A stretch of DNA of 64,000 nt from Blasia pusilla (GCA_050084515.1 CM114272.1:32860001-32924000); one strand, 5' to 3'; counted from the stretch's first letter, positions 9,228 to 22,762 are shown. Numbers and translations are program-made. The notes: a model not told the origin generated them from the letters alone.

Positions 9228-12200
9228 TTGGTTGAACCTGAAGTTGTCAAAAATTCTTCAACTCTTTCCCAACTCGAGGATGAAGTAAGGTCAAGAGTAG
9301 ATCTCGTGTCTTCTAATGGAGTTGTGTTATCTCTAGAAAGAATTCGTTCGGAGTCTACTTTTAATAGGGTTGTAAGATTAATTACATTACTCAATCTTGC
9401 AAGGAGACCAAATTTACAAAAAAGTGATATTAGGAAGTTGCAAATACAAAGGAGTTTAAATCGTACCAAGGGTCATCATACATTGGGTTGTTTGACAGAG
9501 ATATGTCCCTCATGTCAAGAAATGTGAAATGGTCAAAGGTACAAAGTTTAGTGACTCACCATATGGCATGTGTTGTGGCTATGGGAGAATACATTTATCC
9601 CTCTTGAAGTCGTCTCCTCCATTTTTGAAATCCTTAATTTTTGGTGTTGGTCCAAGAAGTCTTCATTTTCTTATACATGCACGAGCTTACAACTCTGCTT
9701 TTCAACTTGCATCTACTAGAGTGCATGTAAACGAACAAATTGGTGGCACTCAACACTTTAGGATCCAAGATGGGATCTATCATTCTATTGGGCCCTTACA
9801 TCCGGATATAGGGGGGCATCCCCAATTTGCTCAACTTTACATCCATGATAATGCAAATGAATTGGAGAATTGTGGTAGAGTTATGTCTAGAGGATCTTCT
9901 GATCTTAACATAGATATTTGAAGGGTCTACAAGATATGTTACATAAATGAAATCCATATGTGAAGATCTTTTGCCATATTTCTTATGAAACAAATGACCT
10001 TAATATGCGGATCATCCTTAAGGCAAGTAAGAGAGGTTCGGATGCAAAGCGTTATAACTTACAAATTGCTTCTAAAGATGCTGCTATATTTCCCAGTGAT
10101 GGAAAATAGCATATTGATCATCGTGATATTATTGTATGACTACATGGAGGAGGTGTGAGGCAAATGTTCGACCTTACTGAAGCATATATTCTGTTACACT
10201 TTGTTTTATTATTTATCTATGGTGAAGCAGGTTGGCATCTTGGAATACCCTTTGGAAGGATCGAAGGCTTTAGAGAATCCCAAGGATTGGGCCATAGGAT
10301 TCATGGGTAGGAGGGTCACCTTGAACCTTTGGATGATTGCATGGATGAGGAAAGAGTTGATGGTGATATTATGGAGGAAAGAAGAACAAAGAGCGTTACG
10401 GCCTTGCAATTTGCATGTTTCCAACTTCAAACGTAGATTGGAGAAGAGGATGAGATAAACCACATACTACTTATGATTATGATTGTATTATTTCAGGAGA
10501 AATCCCTGATCAATCTACCCATCCAAGGTTTTTTTTCTATTGTTGCTAATTGCATGGTGCATGGACCTTTTGGACCATTAAATCCAAATGCACCATGTAT
10601 GGATAAGGAAACAAAGAAGTGTACAAAAGTCTATCCTAAAGCTTTTGCGGCCAACACTATAAAGACAGAAGATGGCTATCCAATCTATCATAGATTGGAT
10701 AATGGGAGGGCGATAATTAAGGGAGAACATTCATTGGATAATTGTTGGATCGTGCCTTATAATCCTATGTTATGCATCTTCTTTGATTGTCACCTTAATT
10801 TGGAAATCACAAGTAGTGTTTTTGCCCTCAAGTACTCATACAAATATGTTTATGAGGGCTCTGATGTTGTGTCATTTAAGCTCTCAAAGGATATGGGTAC
10901 ATCCAACACAATTGACGTTATTGACGAGCAACATCATATCTTGATGCGAGGTATGCTTCCTCTAATTGATTGTTGTGATGTTTTCTTATTTTTAAGGAAC
11001 TTCATTTCATTCCTGGAATTCTTATTTTTGCAGATATATATCTTCTTCAGAGGCATGTTGGCATCTCTTTAAGTTCAGTCTACATGTTGAACTTCCAAAT
11101 ATTGTGCGATTAGCAGTTCATCTTCTAGAGCAACATACAATCCACTTCAATAATGATGAGGCTCCATAAGTTATTCAGCAACAAATAAGAGAGCCAACTT
11201 TGACACAATGGTTTGCAACCAATCTATCAAATTCCAATGCCCAATAATATCTATATTTAGACTCCCCCCCATATTATCGTTTGAGCAATAAGAAATGGAT
11301 TCATAGGGTACATAAAGTAAATGGTTATGGCCATCCCATTGGCCGCTTATACCTTACTCATCCAGGTCAAAGTTCTTTGTATATTTGCAATATATACTAT
11401 CCTTTAAAGTGATGGATTTTTTTGGGATATGGGCTAATTTATTTAACTTTTTCCATAGGTGAAGGAGAACGTCATTGGTTGAGATTTCTCCTCCATCATG
11501 TTCGAGGAGCAACTAGATACAAATGCTTAAGAATTGTGCAAGGGGTATTATGTGAAATGTTCAAGGAAGTTGCTATTCAACTAGGATTTCTTGAGGATGA
11601 TAGGGAAGTGTTCTCTTGCTTTGAAGAAGCTTCTATCATCCGTACATGTTCTTCACTTCCCCGTTTATTTGCAATTATTCTAGCGTACAACACACTTACT
11701 CAACGTGCTACACCATAATTTTGACCTCTTTCATAACGCTTCCATTGCAGAAAACAGGGATTCCTAATCTTCCCGTTCATGATGCCATTGTTAATACTGT
11801 ATTTTTGGAAGTGCGTTATTATGTACAAGATCAAGGAAAGAGATTGTCTGACTTTCTAGACATGCCCAAGCTAATTTCAAAAGCCTTCATTCAGAATCAT
11901 ATATGGAGGAACAAGAGCTATTATATGATACTGAAGAATTAGTTGAGCAAGTGCAATTGGGAGAAGCCTGTCTAAATGAATGACAATGTATTATTTGGGA
12001 CGCTATACATGATGAGCTTGATCAAATATGCGTGAATGCTCCACCATCTCCAAAAGTGTCTTTCATCGATGGTCCAGGTGGGATGAGAATTTTTTTTTAA
12101 TACAATCTTCTCCTTGCGAGTATCAGGAGCGCAAGGGGTATAGCGTTGGTTGTAGTGTCATCCGGGATAGCTGCTCTATCATTAGACGGAGGCTGAACTG

Positions 12201-13608
12201 CTCATTCGCACTTCAAGATCCCCATCAATCTTCATGAAAGCTCTACTTGCAAGTAAGTGCAAGTAGTATTTTTAATTAGCTCCAGTTATTTTACCTCCAT
12301 AACATATTATTAATCCAAGTATTACGACTTCTAACTTACTTCCATTTTTTTGTAGTTTATCAGTTGATAGTGATGGAGCGCGCTTAATCCATGATGCGAT
12401 TCTCATTATATGGGATGAGGCGCCTATGGCTCATTGTCATGCATTCAAGGTGGTGAATCAAAATTTACAAGATATTATGGGAGTTGTTCCGGATGATCTA
12501 CGACAATTGCCATTTGGTGGAAAACTTATGGTATTTGGTGGTGATTTTCGTCAAGTTTTTCTTGTTTTTCGTCATGGGGATCAGCCGTAAATCATCCATG
12601 CCACTGTAAAGAGGTCATCTATTTGGTCTAATGAAAAGGTCATGAAATATGCGAGTTCAAAGGTTGGAAGGTCATTCGTGTAGTGAACAACAAGCTTTTG
12701 TTGATTGGTTATTGGAAGTGGGAGATGGTCGTGTACCTTTGCACCCTCATAGGGGAGAAGAATTTATACGATTACCTTCTGAAATTGTTACTAAAAGTAA
12801 AAAGATATGCGATCTTATTGATTTGATCTAGGGCAATACTCCTAGCCGATTCCATGACATTTATTTCTTGAGAGATACAAAAATTTTGACTCTGAGAAAT
12901 AAAGACGTGGATGACATAAATGCAAGCATTATGTCTCGGTTTCCTGGCGAGGTAATCTTTTTAACATGGGAACTTTGTTTGAGAGAAGTTTAATTGAATT
13001 TCCAGCGATAGATTACCTTTCCTCACCAATTCATTACATATTGTATACAGAAGCATATTTACCTCAACGTCGACTCTATTCCAAATGAGGGGATGAGTCA
13101 TATCTATCCAACTAAATTTTTGAACACATGCTTGCCTTCTGGACTTTCCCCCACATCGATTGTGTTTGAATATTGGTGCACCAATCATGCTCTAATGGAA
13201 TATGAATGGATCACACGGACAAGCAAACGGGACAAGATTGGAAATTTGTGGATTTATGCGTCATTTCATCGATGCTGAAATTATCAATGGGAAGAATATT
13301 GGAGACGGAGTTTTTATTCCATGTATCCATTGATTGCATCAGATTCCGGCTTGCCATTTGATTTACGTAGGTTTCAATTCCCTATTAGGTCGGCTTTTGC
13401 TATGACTATTACTAAGGCTCAAGGTCAAACTTTGCGAAAGTTTGGCATTTATTTGCCTAGTAGTGTATTTTCTCATGGTCAATTGTATGTAGCTTTATCT
13501 AGAGTAGGGAAGAAAAGTTCCATCCACATTAATATTGGAATTGATGAACATTCAAATAAGGAAGGTGACTACACACAAAATGTTGTATATAAAGAAATTT
13601 TGGGATGA
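9228..13608 (+). pseudogene. Helitron Rep-Pif1 helicase (fragmented)
   Basis: Recognisable blocks in order are: CLTEICPSCQEM (9,490-9,525); IHARAYNSAFQLAS and YHSIGPLHPDIGGHPQFAQL (9,680-9,840), the Helitron N-terminal block; MVHGPFGPLNPNAPCM (10,550-10,600) and YPIYHRLDNGRA with WIVPYNPMLCIFFDCHLN (10,670-10,800), the Rep-helicase linker; SSEACWHLFKFSLHVELP (11,050-11,095); and the helicase parts GEGERHWLRFLLHHVRG (11,460-11,510), IIWDEAPMAH (Walker B, 12,405-12,435), GGDFRQVF (12,540-12,560) and AFAMTITKAQGQTL with VALSRV (13,400-13,510). Introns seem likely near 10,950-11,033 and 11,410-11,457. I could not see the HUH catalytic block of Rep, which should lie near 10,200-10,500. Stops and frameshifts make it a pseudogene. 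Confidence 0.85.
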
Positions 13609-13667
13609 AATAAAATTTGAAGTCTAACGCACCTTCCCTCTATACTATCTTTCTTCATTCGTGCATT

Positions 13668-13694
13668 GCGTGCATTGCACGCGTACCTTACTAG
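13668..13694 (+). repeat. Helitron 3' terminal hairpin and CTAG end
   Basis: The hairpin GCGTGC-att-GCACGC (13,668-13,682) is followed eight bases later by CTAG (13,691-13,694) and then T. This is the canonical termination signal of Helitrons (CTRR end preceded by a short palindrome, insertion between A and T). It lies about 85 bases after the end of the helicase frame, which supports the element assignment. Confidence 0.85.
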
Positions 13695-13872
13695 TACTAT
13701 TTATAAAACAAGCCAATTTGCAATTTTATAGAAACAACCATCGGAGGCGACCAAACTTATCAACAACTTTTGTAGTTTAATAATTCTAGCCCATCCATAT
13801 CATTTGGACCGCCAAGTCCTTGGGTCCGCCGGAGTCGCGATCATTCTAAGTGTATCCTACACAAGGTTTAGG

Positions 13873-14540
13873 GAGCATTAAACATAGTAATGAGTGAGAC
13901 AAGGCCAATCACCACTGATGACTCAATGAGTCTAGGACGAGACTGCCTGTCATAACCATACACGAAAACAATTCTTTTAAGTAAACGTAAGTTATTAAAA
14001 ATTCCACGTCCTCGTCTTTCTTGCGACTTTTATGGTCGACTAATTGTCCTCAATAGCCACAAAGCATTATCCGCAATATTCGTTAAATATTTGTCTTTTA
14101 ACAAGAAAATTCTTTGTGGGACGTTCCAAATCTCGGATGTAGTATTAGTTTGTCACTATCTACTAAAACGTGTGATAACTATAACGTGTTTTGGGAGGGG
14201 AGGAGGGAGATATTGTGTAAACTTAAGATGTTAATGACAAATTATGTGATCTTTAATTACTAAATTTTTGGTTTAAATATTACAGTTTCAAATTGAAGAT
14301 ATTTCTTCTTTTCTTTTATGTTTCCAATTTTTTTGAAATTTTTAAATAATAAATAAGTAAGCATATGTGATTTAGTTTCATTATTTCTAATAAGAGATGT
14401 ATAAAATAATCTACGGTATAAAGATCTTATTTTTTAAAATACTTTGCTCACATAATCACATGTGAGTATTTTGAGCATGACTCATTGAGTCAGTGGTGAC
14501 CAACTTGTCTCTGTAACTATGTTTAGTGTAGAATGAGCTC
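13873..14540. mobile_element. Possible non-autonomous element with ~60-bp inverted ends
   Basis: The left arm (13,873-13,932) and the right arm (14,478-14,540, reverse complement) share TAAACATAGT, GAGACAAG, CACCACTGA and CTCAATGAGT in the same order with small gaps. The interior is AT-rich with no coding content. This fits a foldback or MITE-like element, or a relic of one. No target duplication could be fixed. Confidence 0.4.
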
Positions 14541-16972
14541 AAAACGACCTTGTGATTTTCTGACTTTGAGTTTTTGGATTATTTTCCTTGATTTTCTTAA
14601 ATAGGTAAAGGATACGATGGTTTTTTTTTTAAATTAATTGAAATACACATGTTTGGTCAAATGAAAAATTCCACCTCTCTTTTTATAACAAGGTATGGTC
14701 ATGCATGCTCACAATGATCTTGTGATTTTTGAGATTCATGTTGTAGGGAGATTTTCTTGGAAATTGGAGCTAGATGTTTGGAAACATATCTAGCTAAATT
14801 TTCTTGACAAGGTCCAAATAATCGCATTGGCTAAAAAAACCTTGTGAGTTTATGAAGGTAACACATATCACAAGGAATTATTGTACGTAGTTTTAACACA
14901 ATTACATAAAGTTTGTTCAAATTAAAAGTCCCTACCCTAAATTTCATTATAGGGTCTTCTGAAAGTTTGCTTAAAATCAAAAATTAAGTTTGATTAAGAA
15001 ACATGAATTGAATTTGATTCAATTCTTTATATGAATGGTATAAAGATGCTATTTCAAAAACTTCATTATTTACGTTTTCGTCAAAATCGGTTTATGCTTT
15101 GGAATGTGAGGAGTTTGCATTAAAATGGACATTTGATTAAGAGCTATGAAATTTAACTCATCCATCCAATTTTCATCTTCCCAAAAATATAAGACTAATT
15201 CAAATGTCTTGTCATGTTTTCCCCTATCTCTAGTCAATTGCCTTCTCAATACTTGTGGAAGTGTTCTCTCAATTACTAGCTCATAGTCGGCTTCATCATC
15301 TTTTGTTTCCTATGTTGTATTCATAGGATTGGTGGGAAAAAGTTACCATTCTCTTTGAAATTATATTGGGAGTTGCTCTTGCATACAATGAGGGTATGGG
15401 TATAACCATGGATACTTCCCCTCCTTTGTAGAAGGTAAACTTGAGCCTCCTTATGAAGTTTTCTTCCCCTTGTGATTTCTTGATTCATTCGTATTGAGTG
15501 CCAAAAATTGGAATGGCATAGTCTTCTTGACTAAGTTATCTATTACAAGGTCATTTTTGGGAAAAAAAAAACATAGCCTTTTTTAAGATAGTTGGGATGA
15601 CAATAAGATGCTTTACATGTGTCGATCATATAGCAAATTTTGATTTTAATTCTCTTGAAGAAAATCATGCATTTTGGCCACTGTGAGAATCCCTACTTCT
15701 TCTAATGCAATAACTCTTAACCAATTAGGCATTTCTCACCCTTTCATGCTTGGATTAAGAATCTTGACGATATTTGGATCCACTACATTATCCTACGCAA
15801 GAAGGCAATCACAATTTCTTGATATGTAGGTCAAAATAGAATCATATCAATCTGAGACAAACCTCATAAAGATATATTTATAGCGTCAATTCTCCAACGT
15901 TTCCCCTAACTTTCCATTGCAATCACTCATCCATTTCTTGGTGCCTTCTAGCCATGATGGATTCATAAGCCCTCTTGCTTTTTGTTCCATACTTTCTTGT
16001 TTCCTCATCCCTCCACCTCCACTCCCTCCGTCCTTATTTCCCCACTCACCCTTACCTTTGCCTTCCATCATGAGCTATAAAGTGTGGGCCCCACATCTTG
16101 CAATTCATATCTATGGACATGTCAAGACTTATGGAAATATCACTAATTCATTTGATTTGAGCCCTCTTAAAATTCTATGCAATAACATCCTTCTCAATAG
16201 GGATATTCAAGTGTGACTACTATATTTTGCTAGTGGTGATTAATGTTGAATTTTTTAGTCCATCTTGGTAGATGTTGGCCCACTCGAGGTATATTTGACC
16301 TCTTCCTTTTTTCCATCTTCTTATTTGTGGTAAAGACTCTTATTTCATAAGGCATCTACTTCATCCTCAACTTATATTGTTTCCAAAACCAAAAGCATAG
16401 GGTCAATTAAAGCTGCAAGTATTAGAAAAAAACCCTCTTTAAATGGTCCCATTTCAATTGCTCTAATGTTATAAAAATGACATATTAGATATGCATGCAT
16501 CATACATCCATAGTGATTTATAATGATTCAGAATTAACATTCGCAAGTTCAAATCATCTTAGATATTTCCTATGAAAATCATACAATCCTAAATAAGACT
16601 CATAGTGACATTATCACGATAGAACAAATGCCATGGTCATCAACTCAATGAGTATAGGTGCATGGTCTTAACCTCAAATCTATGTTGTCTATACTTAATA
16701 CACTTGATTTCTTTCTCAAATATGTGTTGCTAATAAGATATTCTAGGATTTTTTTATCATAGGGTTTTGGAGCTAGTCCCCAAATAATTCCATCTAACAA
16801 TTGGATAGTCATTGTTATGCAGTGCATTATTTGAATTCTCCACAATCATTCATATGACATAGATTTCTATGGCTATGGTAAACGAGCTATTTTTCGAAGC
16901 TATGGTCAATTCTTGTGATATGTGCTTGACATGGCTTTTATATTTATGGGGCGGTCATTTAGAAGGTGAGGC
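14541..16972. other. AT-rich region without a supported gene
   Basis: No open frame with a recognisable domain. The only structure seen is a segment at 15,955-16,130 that recurs in reverse orientation at 62,465-62,640 (separate entry). Confidence 0.5.
15955..16130 (+). repeat. Dispersed repeat, copy 1 (partner near 62,500 in reverse)
   Basis: The sequence around GTGTGGGCCCCACATCTTGC, with the preceding pyrimidine-rich CTCCACTCCCTCC stretch, matches the reverse complement of about 62,465-62,640 with moderate divergence. It is an unclassified dispersed repeat; no coding content is evident. Confidence 0.55.
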
Positions 16973-17049
16973 TAAGAACTTGTCATCCCACGATGCGTTT
17001 CCTCAAGGTTGGAGATTGAGGAAACGCATCGTGGGATGACAAGTTCTTA
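16973..17049. repeat. Perfect 34-bp inverted repeat with 9-base loop
   Basis: The left arm 16,973-17,006 and the right arm 17,016-17,049 are exact reverse complements; the loop is GGTTGGAGA. Such a perfect stem implies a recent origin, by template switching or as a foldback insertion, or selection on a small-RNA precursor. It is 13 bases from a second hairpin. Confidence 0.9.
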
Positions 17050-17062
17050 GTTGAGGAAACAG

Positions 17063-17093
17063 GTTTGTGTTTGTATTCTTTGCAAACACAAAC
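17063..17093. repeat. Perfect 11-bp inverted repeat
   Basis: GTTTGTGTTTG (17,063-17,073) and CAAACACAAAC (17,083-17,093) are exact reverse complements with a 9-base loop. It lies directly after the 34-bp hairpin, so the two could form a double stem-loop. Confidence 0.8.
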
Positions 17094-17604
17094 TTCTCCT
17101 TCTTGAATGTCTTGAAGTCTTGATGTACTCTTATCAAGTTGCCACCTTGCTGAGCACAAAATAATTCTAACCTCTTCTCGTTTTGAGGAAAATAATATTC
17201 CAGATGATGATACTAATATTGCCATTTCTACTTTGATGCTCAACTTAAATGATTACTTCATTATGTCTGTGGTACTACTTGCTCTTGCTTCCCGATTTTC
17301 CATGTGGTTTTTCAGCTTGTTCACTTCATTGTCCAATGCCCACCTTTTGGACTACATTTTATTTCAGTTTTGTGGTATTGTGTGTAGCTCTCACTACATT
17401 GATCTATACTTTGATTATTTCTTCATTACAGTTTCAACCACTTTTTCTCAAACTTGTGGATTTGGTGATGATAAAAAGTTGCTATCTCATTTCCAACTAT
17501 TATTACACCTCCATCCTAATTTCCCATGCCTACATTTCCCACTTTGCATCTCATCTACATTTGTGATTTGACTTGTCTTTTGTGTTTCATATGCACATAT
17601 TTTT

Positions 17605-17884
17605 GCAGGCTCGAGGTGATGATGACGAATGCCGAGATTTTCAACAAGGCTACACTGGTAATTTTTCAAAATGGGATCAGGATGATTGCAGCCAATCTAC
17701 AAACATCTATGACTCTATTCGTGAGTCTTTGGATGATGCTGAAAGGCACTCACTACGCCTTAATGCAGAAATATCTCGTCTTGTTGATGTCTTACAATGT
17801 GAGCAGGATGCACGTTATTCTACTGCAGTTGAGCTACATGATATCAGGCAGCATATTAAAGATGATAGGACACATTTCATTTGA
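17605..17884 (+). CDS. Possible exon of an unknown protein (low confidence)
   Basis: An open stretch follows a good splice-acceptor context (pyrimidine-rich tract, then TTTTTGCAG at about 17,600-17,608). It encodes an acidic, probably helical segment (SIRESLDDAERHSLRLNAEI, then VDVLQCEQDARYSTAVEL) that could form a coiled coil. No homologous family is recognised and no convincing partner exons were found. It may be a fragment of a transposon protein or chance coding. Confidence 0.2.
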
Positions 17885-18515
17885 AGGATGTCCAAGAATA
17901 CACAGACAAGGATCCTAAGCTTGCTCTCCAAGCTTCCATTATTATGTCTCTTCTTAGGCCATAGTTAGCCTCTTGCTCCTACTGATGCTCAACATGTTCA
18001 ATTAGCACCTGCTAGTCCTTGCGGTCGCTAGAGCTACATGCCTTTTTTTAGTTAGGTAGTATTCAGATATATGTATCCACTTTTGCGATGAGCATTAGCT
18101 TAGACCATTTTAGTCTACACCAGACCTTCGTTCTGTCACAATTTTGAATTCGACATATAAAAACAAGCGTATTTCCAAAATCTCTTCATTTATACTTCAA
18201 TTAGTCCTCCAAATGCTAGTGAGTTGGAATTCTCATGGGTTTGGCTCACTCTTGCTGCCTATTTTTTAGATCTTCTTAAATTCCCTGCTTGCCCATTGCA
18301 TGCTTTGAGGACAACGAAGCTCATATAAGCATCTCCAACAATTCATTATTCTGTCCAACGCAATCCACTGAATTTTTCCTAGTTTATTAAAAGCATAAAA
18401 TTCTCAATGAATGTCAATATGTCCATTCTATATTTCTTATCAGGAATTTCACAGCACAAACTTCCATTTCTACATTTCCAACACCACCATCAAAGTATTG
18501 AAGTTCTTTTGGTTT

Positions 18516-19163
18516 TGTCGTGTGTATACACATCGCTACACAACATACATCGTTGTCACCGAACATACATACACACACGCACGATCCCATGCTAACTCAT
18601 GGCATCCAAACAACGAGATAAGAAGTACCAAAATATCCCGAATCGCCCCCAATCAAGATCCAATCCCTCTCAACATCATAGTTCTCAAATGTGTGCACTC
18701 TCACATGTCTCTCCCAATGTCAAAGCAAACCCACTCTCCTAATGAGAGGCTTGGGTTACACACACAAGGTAAGCAAGACCATAGCTCCACCGCCTCATCC
18801 CAAGAGGTTCAACAAAGAGAGAATGAGTTCTCAATCTCTCTCTCTTGAGGTATATCCTTCCCCTCTCCCAAACTCTCTCCATGGTAACCTATACTCCCAG
18901 GTCACCTCCTTGGCTCTTGACCTGATGTAGGAGGTAAAGGGCCACTTAACAAAAATAGAAAGTAGACCATATATTCAAAATAGCACTTGCCTAAAATAGT
19001 AAGTTGCTCAATATGGCTCCAAATGAGCCGAAACGAAGGGGAAACCTGATCTCTCAAGTTTTGCGTGGCCTTAGCACGTCATCCTTGACCTCTTCAGCCT
19101 ATCCTCCACTACTCGTGAAGGCGCTCTACTAGATATCACCGATCTATCCTAAAAGACGTGACA
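18516..19163 (-). mobile_element. Solo LTR, family A, with 4-bp target duplication
   Basis: A 648-bp sequence with plus-strand ends TGTCGTGTG and GACGTGACA, flanked by the direct repeat GTTT (18,512-18,515 and 19,164-19,167). The same sequence recurs at 52,077-52,711 and 58,772-59,318. Comparison with the related LTR of plus-strand elements puts its sense on the minus strand (start TGTCACGTC). No internal retroelement sequence lies beside it, so it is a solo LTR left by recombination between two LTRs. Confidence 0.85.
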
Positions 19164-19167
19164 GTTT

Positions 19168-22100
19168 TCTCTCGTTCAAATCAAATGCTACGAACATCGC
19201 ATTTCAACTCTATGCTCCCCACAGTGTGCTCCACCGCACCACCTCGACCTTACAACATAACTAGTGTCCATTTACTACTTGCAACAGAACTTTCACCGAG
19301 CCTACGCATCCACTGTTCTTAGTGCAGCGTAAAATAGAAAACAACTTTTAATTTTAATGAGTTTCGTGAAAATATTATTAGAGAGAAAAATGTAAATTAT
19401 GCAAATGAATTCAAAAAACCATTCCTGTATAACGATGATTTTTTTTTGAAAAAACATATTATTGCCCAGATGATGTTTCTTTTGATTCCAACTTTATATG
19501 ATTTATTTTCTTTGCAGCTGCCTACCAAATGAACACATGTGTATTTGAGAACCAAGTCACAAGTGACCACAAAATAGCCAACGCATTGTTGCACCATCAC
19601 CTTACTTATCCAAAACTAGACCCTACACTAGCATCGGAGTGCCTCAGGTCAATGCATTACCGATTCATTTATCTTCTCTTACCTCATATTTCCGCTCCTA
19701 AGAGCCTCGTTATTAACTTAGCAATCCTAGGCCGCACCCTAGTTAATATATATACTCCTCTGTTCTATTAAGGAAAGGTGCCTTCTCCTATGGCAATAGA
19801 AATTATTCAATGGCACGTGTTGGAAACTTCAAAATAAAGTTGACTTTCAAAATTGATTTTATTTTATCTTATATTAAGCTAAAAAGTAGAATACGAGACT
19901 ATTTCACAATAAGATGTAATTTAATTAAAATTATTCAGATTTCCCCATTCTTTGTTCTCATTGTAAAAACTTAATTTTTAGTTAAATTTTTTTAAAATGT
20001 TAAATTTCAAATAGTCATAATTGGAAAGGTGAGCACACATCAACGACAGGTCCTTTCAATGGTAGGAATGATGATGTGAATCTAATCTACGAGGTGTGTT
20101 CTTGAACATGTGGTGATACGATGACAACAATGTTAGATGAAATTTAATTTATCATATGCAATAAGGTATTAATGTTACATGTAATTGTCATATGCAATAA
20201 GGTACTGGTGTGTTGTGTTTGGCAAACTTATGTGTTATGATGAGAATTTTGTTTTCGCACTTGTAATTAACTAATTGGCCCTATGGAAGTGTTGGCCATT
20301 GACCATAGGGCATATGAGATAAGTATCACATAGAAGTTAAATTAAGGAAATATTTTTAATTATTTAGTAGATACGGTAGAAGACATCTAAGTATGATTTT
20401 TCTTAATTAAATTTTTTTTAAATGAAAATTAAATTCTAATTTTACTCACAACCCTCAATACTAGAAAGATCACAGTGACATAAGGGCATCCATAATAGGA
20501 TCTTCTAGGAGTGAAGTTTCCCTTGAAAAGAAAGTTTCCTTCTAAAATAGCAAGGGAACACTTGTTTCGACAAGATAGGAATGTAATTCTGTAGGGACAT
20601 TTGTAAAAGTAACATTACACCTATGATGCCATCCATACACATTTGTCTAACTTTGGAGAGTTTTGTCCAGCCGGCCAATCTATGATAAAATGGATAGATA
20701 TCTGGAAGTTAGAGGAGCCATTTGAAGGGGGGCTAAGCATGTATACGGCGGAGGTGCAGAAGTGCTCATATTAAGTACATGTTGAATAACCTGCTAGGCA
20801 TGCATAGTTGGGAAGAGCCTAGATGGAGTATGTGGGATTTTGTTGCCACACAAAGAGGAGGTGGAATTACCAAGGATGAAGTTATTGGTGGAGGTTGGTT
20901 TTCATCTATATGAAATTGGTTTGCTATATGTCTTACAGAAAACATGTTTGTTTGTGTTGTATATCCTCACGGAACTCTTATAGCCTCCCGAGAGCCATTT
21001 CATTGCCACCACAAGTATGCAATACAGAGTGGCTTTGCTCGATCAATTTGCTACAAAATTTAAAAGGTTATTACGCTGAACACGAATGAATTTGGTCTAG
21101 CTTGCTACACATAGATTTCTACTCCTATCCATTTCCTTGCCTCTCGTGCTCTCTTGCACTCTACAATGGATCTTCCATGAGATTGCTTCTCATGGAGACT
21201 CAAAAGTCAAAACTCCATCAATCCCATCTTTTTTCTCTACTATCAATGTGAGATTGCCTCCTTGCGGAAGCAGCGAAACGGTTTGGAAAATGTGCATTCC
21301 ACAATATGCATGTTTGAATCTCCCCAACGTGCACATTTGTGGAAACTAATAAGGGGTTCTTATAAAATCAAACTTGTAATAAGTTAACGGGATGGGAGTG
21401 AGTCTATGTGTGTTGGCATCGGGGTTTGTTGTGGACGTGGAAGTAGTTTCTCATGGAATCTTCATTACTTGCTATAGAAAAATTCGCAAGGGACTGATGA
21501 TCACCGTTTACCGTATAAATGGAAACCTAATGATTAGCTAAGTGGAATCCGAACAGATGGTGATTCGGTTGGTTGCACGTGGACTTGCCTTAAGTCACGC
21601 AAAGTGGCCGGGGATCATTATGGGTAGGTTCATTGTTGTACCTTATTGCATGCGGAATATTGAAAAAATATTGTTATTAATGTTGGTTCATCGCATGGAC
21701 ATTCCTACTAGTAGTATAGATAGGGATAGAGCATGGTATCTTTGCATAAGAATTTCCTCATACCATGGAACTTGCCTACCTTTTTGTGATTGGTTATTCA
21801 AGATGAAATAGGTAATTATAGGTTTGAACATGAAGAAGTGATTTGAAGTTTTGGATTGTCATGATGGTTTTGGAAAGGCTAACAATGACTAATTTGCATA
21901 CCAAGGCTTTAGATGCATGTTGGTTTGTGGAGTGTGACAAGCAAGAACAAATGTAAATAATAACGTGGATAGATTTCTTATTGAATATTTTGGATGAGGA
22001 GAATCTCCCATGAAGCCCTTTATTTGAAGAAAGAAATTATGCTTTTCCCTATATGATTGGGAAGAGGAAATCCCCTTCCATTTTCCTTTCCCCAACCCCC

Positions 22101-22680
22101 TCCGCATTATTTAAAGAAATTCTTTGCCTCCATTCCCCCTTTCTCCCTCCAAATTTTTTCTTTGATTTTTAAAGTTTTTTGAATATATCCAATTTGTACC
22201 TGCAAATGAAATTCAAGTATTTTCCCAAATTATTAAAAAAATTCAAAGGAAGAAAATAAAGAAAAGGAGGCAAGCGTAGAAAAATTAAATATTTTAATGG
22301 TGAAATAAAAATCCTCTTAATTTTTTTCAGTAAAAAATAAAACTTAGAAATTTTTACTAATATAAAAATTCCCCTTAAATTCTCGTTTGATTTTAAACCA
22401 CTCACATTTTAACATGTGTCTTCACAATTTCGAAATCAATTCTAAACTTAACCAATTAATTAGAATAAACTTGTGTTGAGTTGGGAGCTTGTGGCTAGTA
22501 ATTCAAATTAGCTAATGTTATATCTACTGATGGGCAGCAAATAACATGCATGGGAGTGAGGGATTTTTTTTTTCTTATCGGACTCTCGCATGAGGTACGT
22601 ACAAATAAGAAAATAGATAACCAGAAAATTAGAGTTATCTGAATAAAAAATGAATGTAATGCCTCTAATACTCACTTTAC
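19168..22680. other. Intergenic region without a supported gene
   Basis: AT-rich sequence with scattered short open frames, none with a recognisable domain or splice pattern. The last part forms the upstream region of the P450 gene. Confidence 0.5.
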
Positions 22681-22751
22681 TAAAATTTGTGTTTTCCACC
22701 GAATGCCGGGAATCACGGGGAGGTGACCGCTTCCCCGGCCGGTCTTCAATC

Positions 22752-22762
22752 CAACATAAATA
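22752..22762 (+). promoter_or_regulatory. Possible TATA-like element of the P450 gene
   Basis: ACATAAATACT lies about 145 bases upstream of the P450 start codon in a promoter-like position. This is a weak match to a plant TATA box with no experimental support. Confidence 0.25.

Larger units (their letters stand above)
8352..13694 (+). mobile_element. Autonomous-type Helitron, decayed
   Basis: Plus-strand fragments match, in order, the Helitron Rep/helicase protein: an N-terminal region with CPSCQEM, the replication-initiator region and a Pif1-like helicase. The 3' end has the textbook form: a GC-rich hairpin (13,668-13,682) followed by CTAG at 13,691-13,694 and a T. The 5' end (expected to start with TC after an A) was not identified and may lie upstream of 8,352. 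Many stops and frameshifts show that it is inactive, though its ends could still be mobilised in trans. Confidence 0.85.
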
